The notes under the pieces: model-generated
The model's input: only the letters and a program-made list of their open reading frames with translations
Database searches by the model: none
Told to the model about the DNA's origin: nothing
Made by a program: the position numbers and the translations under genes
Source: Limosilactobacillus pulli
Lineage (GTDB): Bacteria; Bacillota; Bacilli; Lactobacillales; Lactobacillaceae
NCBI RefSeq assembly: GCF_947381555.1
Contig: NZ_CANCWQ010000001.1
Location: forward strand, 62,001-126,000
Direction of reading: 5' to 3'
DNA: 64,000 bases
In this document: positions 8,048-15,242 of the stretch, in pieces
Layout of the letters: every line of letters starts with the position of its first letter
How positions within the stretch are numbered: the first letter of the stretch is position 1

Positions 8048-8077
8048 AGACCTGTCAGTTGGTCAGCGGGGCTTTTT
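8038..8077 (+). terminator. Rho-independent terminator in the cysteine leader
   Basis: Stem GCCCCGC (8041-8047) with GCGGGGC (8066-8072), extended inside by GACC/GGTC, then TTTTT (8073-8077). It is GC-rich and lies about 85 bp before the first structural gene, where a plain terminator would make no sense unless conditional. Confidence 0.9.
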
Positions 8078-8162
8078 GTATATCGCACTTTGAATCATCG
8101 ACAAACTCACCGGTGAAAGTCTGATTGTTTAACTATGGCAATCGTTAAGAAAGGAGTACCTG

Positions 8163-8981
8163 ATGTTAGATCAGCATCTAAAAATCGGCATCTTAAATCT
8201 GATGCACGATAAAGTTGCTACTCAGCAGCGTTTCACATCAATTTTTAAGGCTCTTGATCCAACGGTTGAACTTACCTTTTTCTATCCTGTTGATCATTAT
8301 CGCAATCGCGAGGTCCCAGCACTGGTTCAAAACATTTCTGAACCACTGGATCTTAACAAGGCAAGCCAGCTGCAAGGATTCATCATCACGGGTGCCCCAA
8401 TCGAACAAATGCCATTTGAGCAGGTCGAATATTATGATGAGATCACGCGCCTGATCGATACGCTGGTCGAATTTAACATTCCGCAGCTATACATCTGCTG
8501 GGGTGCCATGGCTGCCGCCAACTATTTGTATGGTATTGAAAAGCGGCAATTAACCAAAAAGTACTTCGGCGTTTTTGACAACGAGGTGTTGGTTGAGACT
8601 CCCGTATTAAATGGCTTGACCATGCCATTTCCGGCTCCCCACGCCCGCTATGCCGAACTGGATCATAATCAGATTCGGCAATCATCTGAACTGACGATCA
8701 ACGCTATGTCCGTTGACGACTATCTGCTCGCTTTAAGCGGCAGCGACAATCAAGACTTTCTGTTTGCCCACCTTGAATACGATCGCAGGGCTCTCTTAGC
8801 CGAATATCAACGGGAAACGGCTGCCCATCCCGATCGTCACTATGCATTACCCAAGAACTATTTTAAAGACATCAAAACGCTGGCTGATCCCCAATTCAAA
8901 TGGGAACAGGTTCAGCAGCTGTATTTTAGAAACTGGCTGCAAAAAGCGGCTGACTATTCACAACTCGCATTGATTGCATAA
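8163..8981 (+). CDS. metA: MetA-family homoserine/serine O-acyltransferase
   Basis: 272 aa. Member of the homoserine O-succinyl/acetyltransferase (MetA) family, which activates a hydroxyl amino acid for sulfhydrylation. Nucleophile Cys112 (YICWGAMAAANYLYG) and the His203-x-Glu205 pair (AHLEYD) match the family catalytic triad. AAAGGAG precedes the ATG. It is followed 15 bp later by cysK and preceded by a Cys-codon attenuator, so its real job may be O-acetylserine formation for cysteine rather than homoserine acylation. As I recall, a MetA-like protein beside cysK in Lactobacillus casei was reported as a serine acetyltransferase. Shorter than E. coli MetA (309 aa). Confidence 0.88.
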   Translation: MLDQHLKIGILNLMHDKVATQQRFTSIFKALDPTVELTFFYPVDHYRNREVPALVQNISEPLDLNKASQLQGFIITGAPIEQMPFEQVEYYDEITRLIDTLVEFNIPQLYICWGAMAAANYLYGIEKRQLTKKYFGVFDNEVLVETPVLNGLTMPFPAPHARYAELDHNQIRQSSELTINAMSVDDYLLALSGSDNQDFLFAHLEYDRRALLAEYQRETAAHPDRHYALPKNYFKDIKTLADPQFKWEQVQQLYFRNWLQKAADYSQLALIA

Positions 8982-8996
8982 AAAGGAGAATACCTT

Positions 8997-9923
8997 ATGT
9001 CAAAAATCTACACTTCAATCGACCAACTGGTTGGCAACACCCCACTGTTAAAGCTTAACCGTATCGTGCCAGAAGACGCGGCTGATGTTTACGTAAAGCT
9101 TGAGTTCTTCAACCCAGCCGGCTCCATCAAAGACCGGATTGCCCTGGCCATGATTGAAAAGGCTGAACAAGAAGGCCAGCTTAAGCCTGGCGACACTATT
9201 ATCGAACCAACCTCAGGCAACACTGGGATTGGGCTGGCCAGCGTAGCAGCCGCCAAGGGCTACCACCTGATTATCGTAATGCCAGAAACGATGAGCGTTG
9301 AACGACGCAAGCTGATGCAGGGCTACGGGGCTGAATTGATTCTGACGCCTGGTGCCGAAGGGATGAAAGGCTCAATTGCCAAGGCCCAAGAACTGGTTGA
9401 CGCTAAAGGCTACTTTATGCCAATGCAGTTTGAAAACCCAGCCAACCCAGCCATCCACGAAGCTACGACCGGCCAAGAAATCATCGATGCTTTCGGCAAG
9501 GATAATCTGCCAGATGCCTTCGTTGCCGGTGTTGGTACTGGCGGTACTTTGAGTGGGATTGGTCATGCCTTGAAGCAAGCTGATCCAAGCATCAAAGTCT
9601 ATGCACTTGAACCAGCTGAATCTCCAGTGCTCAAGGAAGGCAAAGCCGGTAAGCATAAGATCCAAGGTATCAGTGCCGGCTTTATTCCAAAGACGCTGGA
9701 CCAAGACGTTTATGATGGTATTATCGAAGTTACCAGCGACGATGCTATCAAGACCGCTCAAGAAGTCGGTCATCTGGAAGGCTTTTTGCCGGGTATCTCA
9801 GCCGGGGCCAACATCTATGGTGCGATTGAACTGGCTAAGAAGCTTGGCAAGGGCAAGAAAGTCGTAACCGTTGCTCCTGATGGCGGTGACCGCTACTTGT
9901 CAACTGAGCTGTTTGACTACTAA
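8997..9923 (+). CDS. cysK: Cysteine synthase A (O-acetylserine sulfhydrylase)
   Basis: 308 aa PLP fold-type II enzyme making cysteine from O-acetylserine and sulfide. The PLP lysine is Lys45 in NPAGSIKDRIA; the substrate loop TSGNTG is at about 67-72 and the phosphate loop GTGGT at about 177. It forms a two-gene operon with the MetA-like acyltransferase, controlled by the Cys leader, and is followed by a hairpin terminator (9938-9970). Length and motifs are canonical. Confidence 0.97.
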   Translation: MSKIYTSIDQLVGNTPLLKLNRIVPEDAADVYVKLEFFNPAGSIKDRIALAMIEKAEQEGQLKPGDTIIEPTSGNTGIGLASVAAAKGYHLIIVMPETMSVERRKLMQGYGAELILTPGAEGMKGSIAKAQELVDAKGYFMPMQFENPANPAIHEATTGQEIIDAFGKDNLPDAFVAGVGTGGTLSGIGHALKQADPSIKVYALEPAESPVLKEGKAGKHKIQGISAGFIPKTLDQDVYDGIIEVTSDDAIKTAQEVGHLEGFLPGISAGANIYGAIELAKKLGKGKKVVTVAPDGGDRYLSTELFDY

Positions 9924-9937
9924 AATCTAATCAATCA

Positions 9938-10083
9938 AAAGAGGCTGGGAATTAACCCAACCTCTTTATTGTTTTCTGGATAATAATGCCTCAGCGCAGT
10001 AGCTGGCTGGCAGCTCAAATGCTGATAAATCAGCATTTGACCGACCTAGCCATTCTTGCGGAGTTTTTTCTCAATCTCTTTAT
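9938..10083. repeat. Palindromic intergenic repeat, copy B, with cysK terminator
   Basis: Starts with a hairpin AAAGAGGCTGGG/CCCAACCTCTTT (9938-9967) that serves as cysK terminator. It continues with TGGCT...AGCCA enclosing a perfect 11-bp stem TCAAATGCTGA/TCAGCATTTGA (10015-10040), then TTTTTTCTCAATCTCTTT. It aligns with copy A (747-885) over about 125 bases. Confidence 0.75.
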
Positions 10084-10164
10084 TTTGCAGTTGTTGCTAA
10101 ACGCCTCAAATAACAATCATTTAGTATCCGTTTAGCAGCTTCCTTATTCGATTTTTCCCAACGT

Positions 10165-10704
10165 TCAACTGTTTTCAATCAGCTCAGCCACCCGATCCTG
10201 CAGTTCTGCAACCGTATGACGCCGCGAACGTGCACATTCCTTGGCTGGTCGCCCACAGATCAAGCACGTCCGTTTAGGCAGCCCCAGCTCGGTCCGTGAC
10301 ATTGAAACCGTCTGTCCAGCTTGACGACTCAAAACGTCCAGATCAAACAGTCGATTTGAGGCATCAGCTTCTTCAAATGCGGTCGTCAGCTGCTTAACCT
10401 GCTCAGCTGGACCATCAACCAAATAAAAGCGTTCAGGTCCGGTTGATTCGTCCAGCCATTGCTCAACCATTTTAAAATCATACTGAGCCTGCAGCTGCTT
10501 TTCAAAAATCGTCAGCTTGGTCACAAAGAAGTTCTTGATCGTCTCGTTATTCTTGATTGGTCCGGGAATATTAAGCTTAGCGGCAATCACGGTCTGGTCA
10601 GGATGTGATTTTGTCAATTGATTCTGCAAGGCCACCCGATGATCCCGATTGGTCAAGACTTCGGGAATCTGCTGCGGCGTGCCATTGGCAAACAAATTGT
10701 TCAT
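10165..10704 (-). CDS. citX: CitX-like apo-citrate lyase phosphoribosyl-dephospho-CoA transferase
   Basis: 179 aa. The CitX family attaches the 2'-(5''-phosphoribosyl)-3'-dephospho-CoA prosthetic group to the citrate lyase acyl carrier subunit CitD. The family C-terminal signature CLICGRPAKECARSRRH is at C147/C150/C157. ATG 10704 is preferred, with GGGGGGAG just upstream; the longer frame runs through the rpmA terminator. No citCDEF genes are in the window, so this is an orphan copy here, with its own promoter or read-through from rpmA. Confidence 0.85.
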   Translation of the reverse strand: MNNLFANGTPQQIPEVLTNRDHRVALQNQLTKSHPDQTVIAAKLNIPGPIKNNETIKNFFVTKLTIFEKQLQAQYDFKMVEQWLDESTGPERFYLVDGPAEQVKQLTTAFEEADASNRLFDLDVLSRQAGQTVSMSRTELGLPKRTCLICGRPAKECARSRRHTVAELQDRVAELIENS

Positions 10705-10738
10705 GTTTTCTCCCCCCTTTAGCAAAACGCCAAAAGAA

Positions 10739-10784
10739 AAGTCCAGTTCGATGACATGCAAGCACATCAGTCGGACTGGACTTT
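10739..10784 (-). terminator. Terminator of the rplU-prp-rpmA operon
   Basis: GTCCAGTCCGA and TCGAACTGGAC (read on the minus strand; 10771-10781 and 10741-10751) form an 11-bp stem, extended by TGA/TCA inside, followed by TTTTC. It lies immediately after the rpmA stop. Confidence 0.9.
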
Positions 10785-10790
10785 AATTTA

Positions 10791-11072
10791 TTATTCGGCA
10801 ACTGGGTAAACCGAAACTTTGCGGTTGTTGCGACCCATGCGTTCGAACTTAACAACGCCATCGATCTTAGCAAACAAAGTGTCGTCACCACCGCGGCCCA
10901 CGTTTTCACCTGGGTGAATGTGAGTACCACGTTGACGGTAGATGATAGAACCGGCCGTTACGACAGAACCGTCAGCAGCCTTAGTTCCCAGACGACGACC
11001 AGCAGAGTTACGACCGTTGGCAGTCGAACCGCCCCCTTTGTGGTGGGAGAAGAATTGAAGATCCATAATCAT
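10791..11072 (-). CDS. rpmA: 50S ribosomal protein L27
   Basis: 93 aa with ATG 11072, chosen because GGAGGTG precedes it; the GTG at 11081 lies within that Shine-Dalgarno. The N-terminus MIMDLQFFSHHKGGG carries the Firmicutes extension ending in FF, cut by Prp before S9 so that mature L27 reaches the peptidyl transferase centre. The rest (GRNSAGRRLGTK, QRGTHIHPGENVG) is canonical. It is last in rplU-prp-rpmA, and its required protease is encoded directly upstream. Confidence 0.97.
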   Translation of the reverse strand: MIMDLQFFSHHKGGGSTANGRNSAGRRLGTKAADGSVVTAGSIIYRQRGTHIHPGENVGRGGDDTLFAKIDGVVKFERMGRNNRKVSVYPVAE

Positions 11073-11101
11073 AGTTTTCACCTCCAGCTTAAAATTTGTT
11101 T

Positions 11102-11422
11102 TTAAGACATTTTAATGACAATATTTTCTGCATACTGTTCTTGAATATCAAGCATCGCTTCCAAGAACGTCTGCATTAAAATCTGGGAATCGTGTCCCGG
11201 ATCAATTGAGCTGACTTTAAGCAAACCGCCGTTAGCATGGTCGGCCGTAATCGTGGCAGACCGCCTGACGACTCTTTCCAATCCATTGACCGTAGCGATT
11301 GCCAAAGCAGAAACCGCAGCACAGACAATGTCTTGACCATAATCGCCATGATCGGCATGCCCAGTCATCTCAAACGAAGCTATTCCATGATCCTGATTGG
11401 TATGAAAAACCGCGCGAATCAT
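11102..11422 (-). CDS. prp: Ribosomal-processing cysteine protease Prp
   Basis: 106 aa (YsxB/DUF464). Removes the N-terminal extension of L27. Catalytic His22 and Cys34 lie in GHADHGDYGQDIVCAAVS. It sits between rplU and rpmA, the standard Firmicutes order. Length is normal. It is co-transcribed from the rplU promoter at 11852-11880. Confidence 0.95.
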   Translation of the reverse strand: MIRAVFHTNQDHGIASFEMTGHADHGDYGQDIVCAAVSALAIATVNGLERVVRRSATITADHANGGLLKVSSIDPGHDSQILMQTFLEAMLDIQEQYAENIVIKMS

Positions 11423-11434
11423 TGAATCACCCCA

Positions 11435-11743
11435 TTAAGCGTTGATCGTGTCAATCGTAACCTTAGTGTATGGTTGACGGTGACCCTTCTTGGTGTGGGT
11501 GTGCTTCTTTGGCTTGTACTTAAAGGTAACAACCTTCTTTTCCTTGCCTTGCTTGTCAACAGTACCTTCAACAGAAGCACCGTCAACAAATGGCGTGCCG
11601 ACCTTAACGTCGTCGCCGCCTACGAAGATAACCTTGTCAAAAGTTACCTTGTCGCCTTCTTTTGCGTCCAGCTTTTCAACGTAGATAGCTTGACCTGCTT
11701 CTACCTTGTATTGCTTGCCGCCAGTAACGATAATTGCGTACAT
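11435..11743 (-). CDS. rplU: 50S ribosomal protein L21
   Basis: 102 aa. Starts MYAIIVTGGKQYKVE at ATG 11743; AGGAGG lies 11 bases upstream, and the GTG at 11755 overlaps that site. The C-terminal KPKKHTHTKKGHRQPYTKVTI block is typical of the 23S-binding tail. First gene of the rplU-prp-rpmA operon, with a structured leader. Confidence 0.97.
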   Translation of the reverse strand: MYAIIVTGGKQYKVEAGQAIYVEKLDAKEGDKVTFDKVIFVGGDDVKVGTPFVDGASVEGTVDKQGKEKKVVTFKYKPKKHTHTKKGHRQPYTKVTIDTINA

Positions 11744-11755
11744 CAGTTTGTGCAC

Positions 11756-11880
11756 CTCCTTAATTTCTAAGACTCGCCGGCCGAGCAGCCGAAGCTTTTA
11801 AAACTCGGTTGCGTGCGGTTGTAGTTGTTGGTTCACAAATACAACGTTCATATGGTATCAAAATCTCGGCCGATCGTCAA
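11756..11880 (-). promoter_or_regulatory. rplU promoter and L21-type leader RNA
   Basis: Minus-strand -35 TTGACG (11875-11880), 17-bp spacer, -10 TACCAT (11852-11857). The about 95-nt leader carries a GC-rich hairpin CCGAG...CTCGG enclosing GCTTCGGC, followed by CGGCCGGCGAGTC, close to the Shine-Dalgarno. This resembles the Rfam L21 leader class, thought to mediate feedback by L21; the class assignment is by eye. The remainder of the gap (11881-12020) is AT-rich, with nothing I can name. Confidence 0.55.
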
Positions 11881-12020
11881 CATTAAACACAGATTTAGAT
11901 AAAATTTTCCGTACTGATCTTGATAGGTAAATTCTAGATACTAGATTCGTTCGCTGCAATGGACCTAATTACTTCCAAAAGTCAGCGCGGTGTGCAAAAT
12001 CTTGATGCTTAGAAAAATAA

Positions 12021-12049
12021 AAATCCCCGCCCCATTAAAGCGAGAATTT
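12021..12049 (-). terminator. Terminator after the second TetR gene
   Basis: On the minus strand AAATTCTCGC pairs with GCGGGGATTT (10 bp including two G-U pairs), 9-nt loop, then TTTTTA. It lies 15 bp after the TetR stop. Confidence 0.8.
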
Positions 12050-12063
12050 AACTATCAAACTTA

Positions 12064-12699
12064 TTAGATTTCTAGTGCTGATTTAACCTTGCTATCAAAA
12101 AACGAGGTTAACAGCATTCCCTCACCGCTAAATTGCTGCAGCATCTTAACCATGCTCTGCGTCATATAGCGTGGCGTGTAGATCATGCCATCTTGCAGCC
12201 AGCTTTTGATGACGCCCAAAACAGCGGATGCCAAAAACGATACCTGCATTTTGATTGGAACGTCAAAATCATCAAACTCAGTACCAAGCTGTTTAGCATA
12301 CTTGGTCATTTCCTGGCAAAGTCGATCATAAAGCTGACCATAGAAGAAATCATTGCGTTCGTTGTTCAACAATACATCAAAGACCTCGGCACTGTTTTCA
12401 ATGCATTGAAAGGCCTCATTTAATGAAAGAACCTGAATTGAGGCACCAGACGTGGAAATCTGGCGCTCAACCATAATCTTTGCGAATAAGTCATCTAAAA
12501 TCTCGTTCATAGCTGACTTGATAAAATCGCGCTTATCCTTATAATGTAGATAAAATGTGCCTCGAGTAATGTTCGCCGTTTCAGTAATCTTTTGGACGCT
12601 GATGTTTTCAAGCTTCTCATGCTTCATCAGATAAACAAGTGCCTTGCGGAGACTACTGCGGGTCTTGACTACACGAGGATCAACCTTGCTGCCCGTCAT
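12064..12699 (-). CDS. TetR/AcrR family regulator (DhaS-like C-terminal domain)
   Basis: 211 aa. HTH at about residues 33-58 (SVQKITETANITRGTFYLHYKDK); the C-terminal half resembles the TetR_C_7 type often found in lactobacillar DhaS-like regulators. ATG 12699 is chosen, 10 bases after GGAGG; GTG 12705 is the alternative. It is monocistronic with its own terminator and has no adjacent target gene, since the divergent neighbour is a tRNA gene. A small inverted repeat TGTAGCTGATCTACA lies in its upstream region and may be an operator. Confidence 0.88.
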   Translation of the reverse strand: MTGSKVDPRVVKTRSSLRKALVYLMKHEKLENISVQKITETANITRGTFYLHYKDKRDFIKSAMNEILDDLFAKIMVERQISTSGASIQVLSLNEAFQCIENSAEVFDVLLNNERNDFFYGQLYDRLCQEMTKYAKQLGTEFDDFDVPIKMQVSFLASAVLGVIKSWLQDGMIYTPRYMTQSMVKMLQQFSGEGMLLTSFFDSKVKSALEI

Positions 12700-12859
12700 T
12701 GGCACTACGCCTCCATTCTAAAAAAAGCTCTTTAGGTTAAACATGTAGCTGATCTACAAACTTGTTCTACCGTTAGATTAAAACGATGTAAGCGCTTTGT
12801 CAATAAATTACACCTACTTCAACAGAAAAGGTTTGGCAATGGTCTAACCAACTGTCTTA

Positions 12860-12887
12860 TTGACATTTTCGTGGAATATAATATACT
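12860..12887 (+). promoter_or_regulatory. tRNA-Arg promoter
   Basis: Consensus -35 TTGACA (12860-12865), 16-bp spacer, -10 TATACT (12882-12887), ending 11 bp before the tRNA 5' end, as expected for a stable RNA promoter. Confidence 0.8.
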
Positions 12888-12898
12888 TGATTAGGTCT

Positions 12899-12972
12899 GG
12901 GGCAATAGCTCAACTGGATAGAGCATTGGTCTTCTAAACCAAAGGTTGTGGGTTCGATTCCCACTTGCCCCA
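12899..12972 (+). tRNA. tRNA-Arg (anticodon TCT)
   Basis: 74-nt cloverleaf. Acceptor GGGGCAA/TTGCCCC; D-loop AGCTCAACTGGATAGAGC; anticodon stem TTGGT/ACCAA with loop CTTCTAA, giving anticodon TCT for AGA/AGG; T-arm GTGGGTTCGATTCCCAC; discriminator A. CCA is not encoded. tRNA-Arg genes are common integration targets. Confidence 0.97.
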
Positions 12973-13020
12973 TTTTGGAAACGCGGAAAGCACAGATATC
13001 AAGGTATTCTCAATCACCCA

Positions 13021-13084
13021 GGTGTCCTACTGGTGTCCCAGAGGCATTAATAAGGGGGTTTTAAGGTTAGAGATGCCTTTTTTA
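13021..13084 (+). other. Candidate attachment-site remnant and tRNA terminator
   Basis: Two direct GGTGTCC repeats (13021-13027 and 13032-13038) spaced by TACT resemble integrase arm-binding repeats found beside tRNA attachment sites. Directly after, AGAGGCAT (13040-13047) and ATGCCTTT (13073-13080) form a hairpin followed by T's, a plausible terminator. No integrase gene remains. Confidence 0.4.
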
Positions 13085-13548
13085 AAAAGTTCTGGTTGAT
13101 TTTATTAGAATTTAATGCTCAAAATACTGTTATATCAGTACTTCTAACTAATTTTTCGTCTAGCACTGATATAACCTATCAATTTGTATCTATAATTTTT
13201 TGTTACCTTTTTTGAAATTTACACGCACGGCTAGACGGTATTGATTGTATGTTTTGTATAAGCTTGGAAAGATAAATATGTAGATCATTAGTTCAGCATT
13301 TTTCCTAAAATGTTTAAGAAAGTATTAAGAATTAAATTTATGTTACAGAACTATTGCATTTTTTAATAAAAGTAACAATAATGAAATATATAGACAATGC
13401 TTTTGACGGGATTACAAAACATTGCCGCTCTTTATCATTTCGTTGATTCTTTCTTTATCTGTAGTTGGTCAAATCTTTGGCAATTTAAAATCCCCGCTGC
13501 TAGGTCAATATTCTAATGGCACAAAGCATCGCCTTTCCTTATCAACAA
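13085..13548. other. AT-rich gene-free stretch with an 11-bp inverted repeat
   Basis: No ORF with a convincing start and Shine-Dalgarno is seen on either strand. Base composition is clearly more AT-rich than the flanks. GTTATATCAGT (13129-13139) is repeated inverted as ACTGATATAAC (13165-13175), a 25-bp-spaced operator-like pair. The composition suggests leftover foreign DNA beside the tRNA. Confidence 0.5.
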
Positions 13549-13586
13549 AAACGGCATCCGTCTCCATGGCGGATGTCGTTTTTTAG
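13549..13586 (+). terminator. Hairpin terminator on the plus strand
   Basis: ACGGCATCCG (13551-13560) with CGGATGTCGT (13570-13579), loop of 9, then TTTTTT. No plus-strand gene precedes it other than the tRNA 580 bp away, so it may be left from a lost gene. Confidence 0.7.
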
Positions 13587-13590
13587 TCAT

Positions 13591-13629
13591 AAAAAAGCCC
13601 TCCCAGAGCACTTAGCGACTAGCAGGGCT
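13591..13629 (-). terminator. Terminator after the dUTPase operon
   Basis: On the minus strand AGCCCT...AGGGCT followed by TTTTTT, 8 bp after the dUTPase stop codon. Confidence 0.75.
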
Positions 13630-13636
13630 AATATAT

Positions 13637-14188
13637 TTAATAGTTGTCTTCTTGGCGCTGGATGTTGATTTTCAGCTTTTCTTCATAGGCATCCATGATC
13701 TCGTCTTCAGTAAAGCCAAAATCAACCAGTCCCATCTTCAAAAACAGGTGCCAGGCATGGCGAAAATCTTCTTGACGGTGATTGAAATAACTGCCATACA
13801 AGAAGTTTTTGATGGCCAGATATTCCTTATTCCAGTCTGGGACTTTTTCAGCAGGCTTGCCATTTTTAATGCGCGCAAGCATCTGCTCATCCAAAACAAT
13901 CAGATGCGTCCATTGATTTTTGGCACTGAAGAGTAAAAAGAAGTTCAGCGCGTCCACGTATTCTTCCAGAACGGTCTGATGATGCGTCCGGCCAGGCAAT
14001 TTTTTGCCAAGGTGCTCTTTCCAGACTTTAAACCATTCTGCAGCGTTGGCAATCTCGGCCAGCTCAACGTCCAATGCAGTAAAGACGTTTTGCACGCGAG
14101 CTTCGGCACCAAGTTGAATATCATGATCCTCATCCAATTGCCAGTCAAATTCAATTGACTCATGCAGCAACTTAGTAATATCTAACAA
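13637..14188 (-). CDS. dUTP diphosphatase, dimeric all-alpha type
   Basis: 183 aa. Resembles the all-alpha NTP pyrophosphatase/dUTPase-2 family, which hydrolyses dUTP to dUMP and keeps uracil out of DNA. Mg-binding acidic pairs E42xxE45 (ELAEIANAAEWFKVW) and E76xxD79 (EEYVDALNF) are in place. Last gene of a three-gene minus-strand operon with two proteins of unknown function, one base after its neighbour's stop. This type is unrelated to trimeric dUTPases and is also common in phages. Confidence 0.88.
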   Translation of the reverse strand: MLDITKLLHESIEFDWQLDEDHDIQLGAEARVQNVFTALDVELAEIANAAEWFKVWKEHLGKKLPGRTHHQTVLEEYVDALNFFLLFSAKNQWTHLIVLDEQMLARIKNGKPAEKVPDWNKEYLAIKNFLYGSYFNHRQEDFRHAWHLFLKMGLVDFGFTEDEIMDAYEEKLKINIQRQEDNY

Positions 14189-14189
14189 A

Positions 14190-15242
14190 CTAATCTTCCT
14201 TTTCTACTTCCGTTTGATTTTCTAAATTTTCAGCCGTCTGTTCTGCTGATTGAGCCGGTTGATCCGGCGTCGTCATGGTCAGCGTCTCATCAACATGATC
14301 CTGATCGGCATTGTTGGCAAAGATCATCGCATCCGTTCTAACGGCTAAGAACTCACGGTTGTCCAAGTACCATTCCCGTACCAGCGGATAATGCAATAAG
14401 ACGTCAAAGAACGAGACGCGCTCTTCTTTGTCCAGAACCCGGAAGCTCCATTCCTGAGCATAGTCGTCTGGATCAAACGCCAGCTGCAGTCGTACGTTTT
14501 GATCCAGTCGCAGCTCGGCACCATTGTTTTGTGGCAGGTTCAGCAGCATGTAGTCGGTATCCGTGGTTTTGACAAACAGCCGGTCGATAATCGTCAATGG
14601 CAGATCTGGTTTTTGCAGGCGGAAACGGGCACCGTTGCCAGTTTCCAAAATTCCCAGATCAATGACGAAATTAAGCTGCTTTTCCAACAGCAAGGCAAAC
14701 TTAATCATTGGCGAAACAACGGCCTGCAGATCCAGATCACTGAACTTTTGGGTCTGGCGAACGATGAAAAAGTCAACCAGCGCCCGGTTGCTGAACTTGA
14801 GAATCTGATGCTTGAGGTTCAGATAAAACAGCGGCTCATGATGATGCTGCTCGGCAAAGAAGGCCCCACCGTTATGCGGATCGATTTCAAACGTAAAGCG
14901 CTCTTGATCCTCCATTGGCGAAATCTTAGCCAATAACTGGTGGTGAATCTCATTTTCTTCGATTTCCAGACTGTTTTCGCCATTCAATTCCAGCATGCTT
15001 GCCATTAGCAGTAGATAGTAGTCAGCCAGCTGATAATGCTGTGGAAACTTGACAAAAGCGTTTTCCAGGCTGAGTCCTTCCAGCTTTTCAGTAGCATCAA
15101 GCAGTTCAGCCGGATCCTTGGTTTCAGTCAGCTGATTGAGTAAAGCAACGTAGCGCTGACCGATTTCAAGGCCTTGGGTAATCGAGTCGCTGAGTGAATG
15201 AACGCGATCGGCTGCCGTTGAGATCATTTGATTACTGCTCAT
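14190..15242 (-). CDS. Uncharacterised protein in the dUTPase operon
   Basis: 350 aa, not recognised. No signal peptide or membrane segment. The N-terminal half is helical and acidic; the central part (about 95-260) has several short beta-rich patches (FTFEIDPHNGGAFF, FYLNLKHQILKF). The last 45 residues are a low-complexity Asp/Glu/Gln/Thr tail. It overlaps the upstream coiled-coil gene by 11 bp and is separated from the dUTPase gene by one base, so the three are translated as a unit. A role with the nucleotide pyrophosphatase is inference from context only. Confidence 0.8.
   Translation of the reverse strand: MSSNQMISTAADRVHSLSDSITQGLEIGQRYVALLNQLTETKDPAELLDATEKLEGLSLENAFVKFPQHYQLADYYLLLMASMLELNGENSLEIEENEIHHQLLAKISPMEDQERFTFEIDPHNGGAFFAEQHHHEPLFYLNLKHQILKFSNRALVDFFIVRQTQKFSDLDLQAVVSPMIKFALLLEKQLNFVIDLGILETGNGARFRLQKPDLPLTIIDRLFVKTTDTDYMLLNLPQNNGAELRLDQNVRLQLAFDPDDYAQEWSFRVLDKEERVSFFDVLLHYPLVREWYLDNREFLAVRTDAMIFANNADQDHVDETLTMTTPDQPAQSAEQTAENLENQTEVEKED

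Noticed and set aside
7813..8162. T-box or SAM riboswitch in the cysteine leader
   Set aside because: The T-box core TGGNACCGCG and the SAM-box core are absent; the Cys-codon leader and alternative hairpins explain the region better.
10705..10930. Minus-strand frame upstream of citX (10598-10930)
   Set aside because: It overlaps L27 in another frame and spans a strong terminator.
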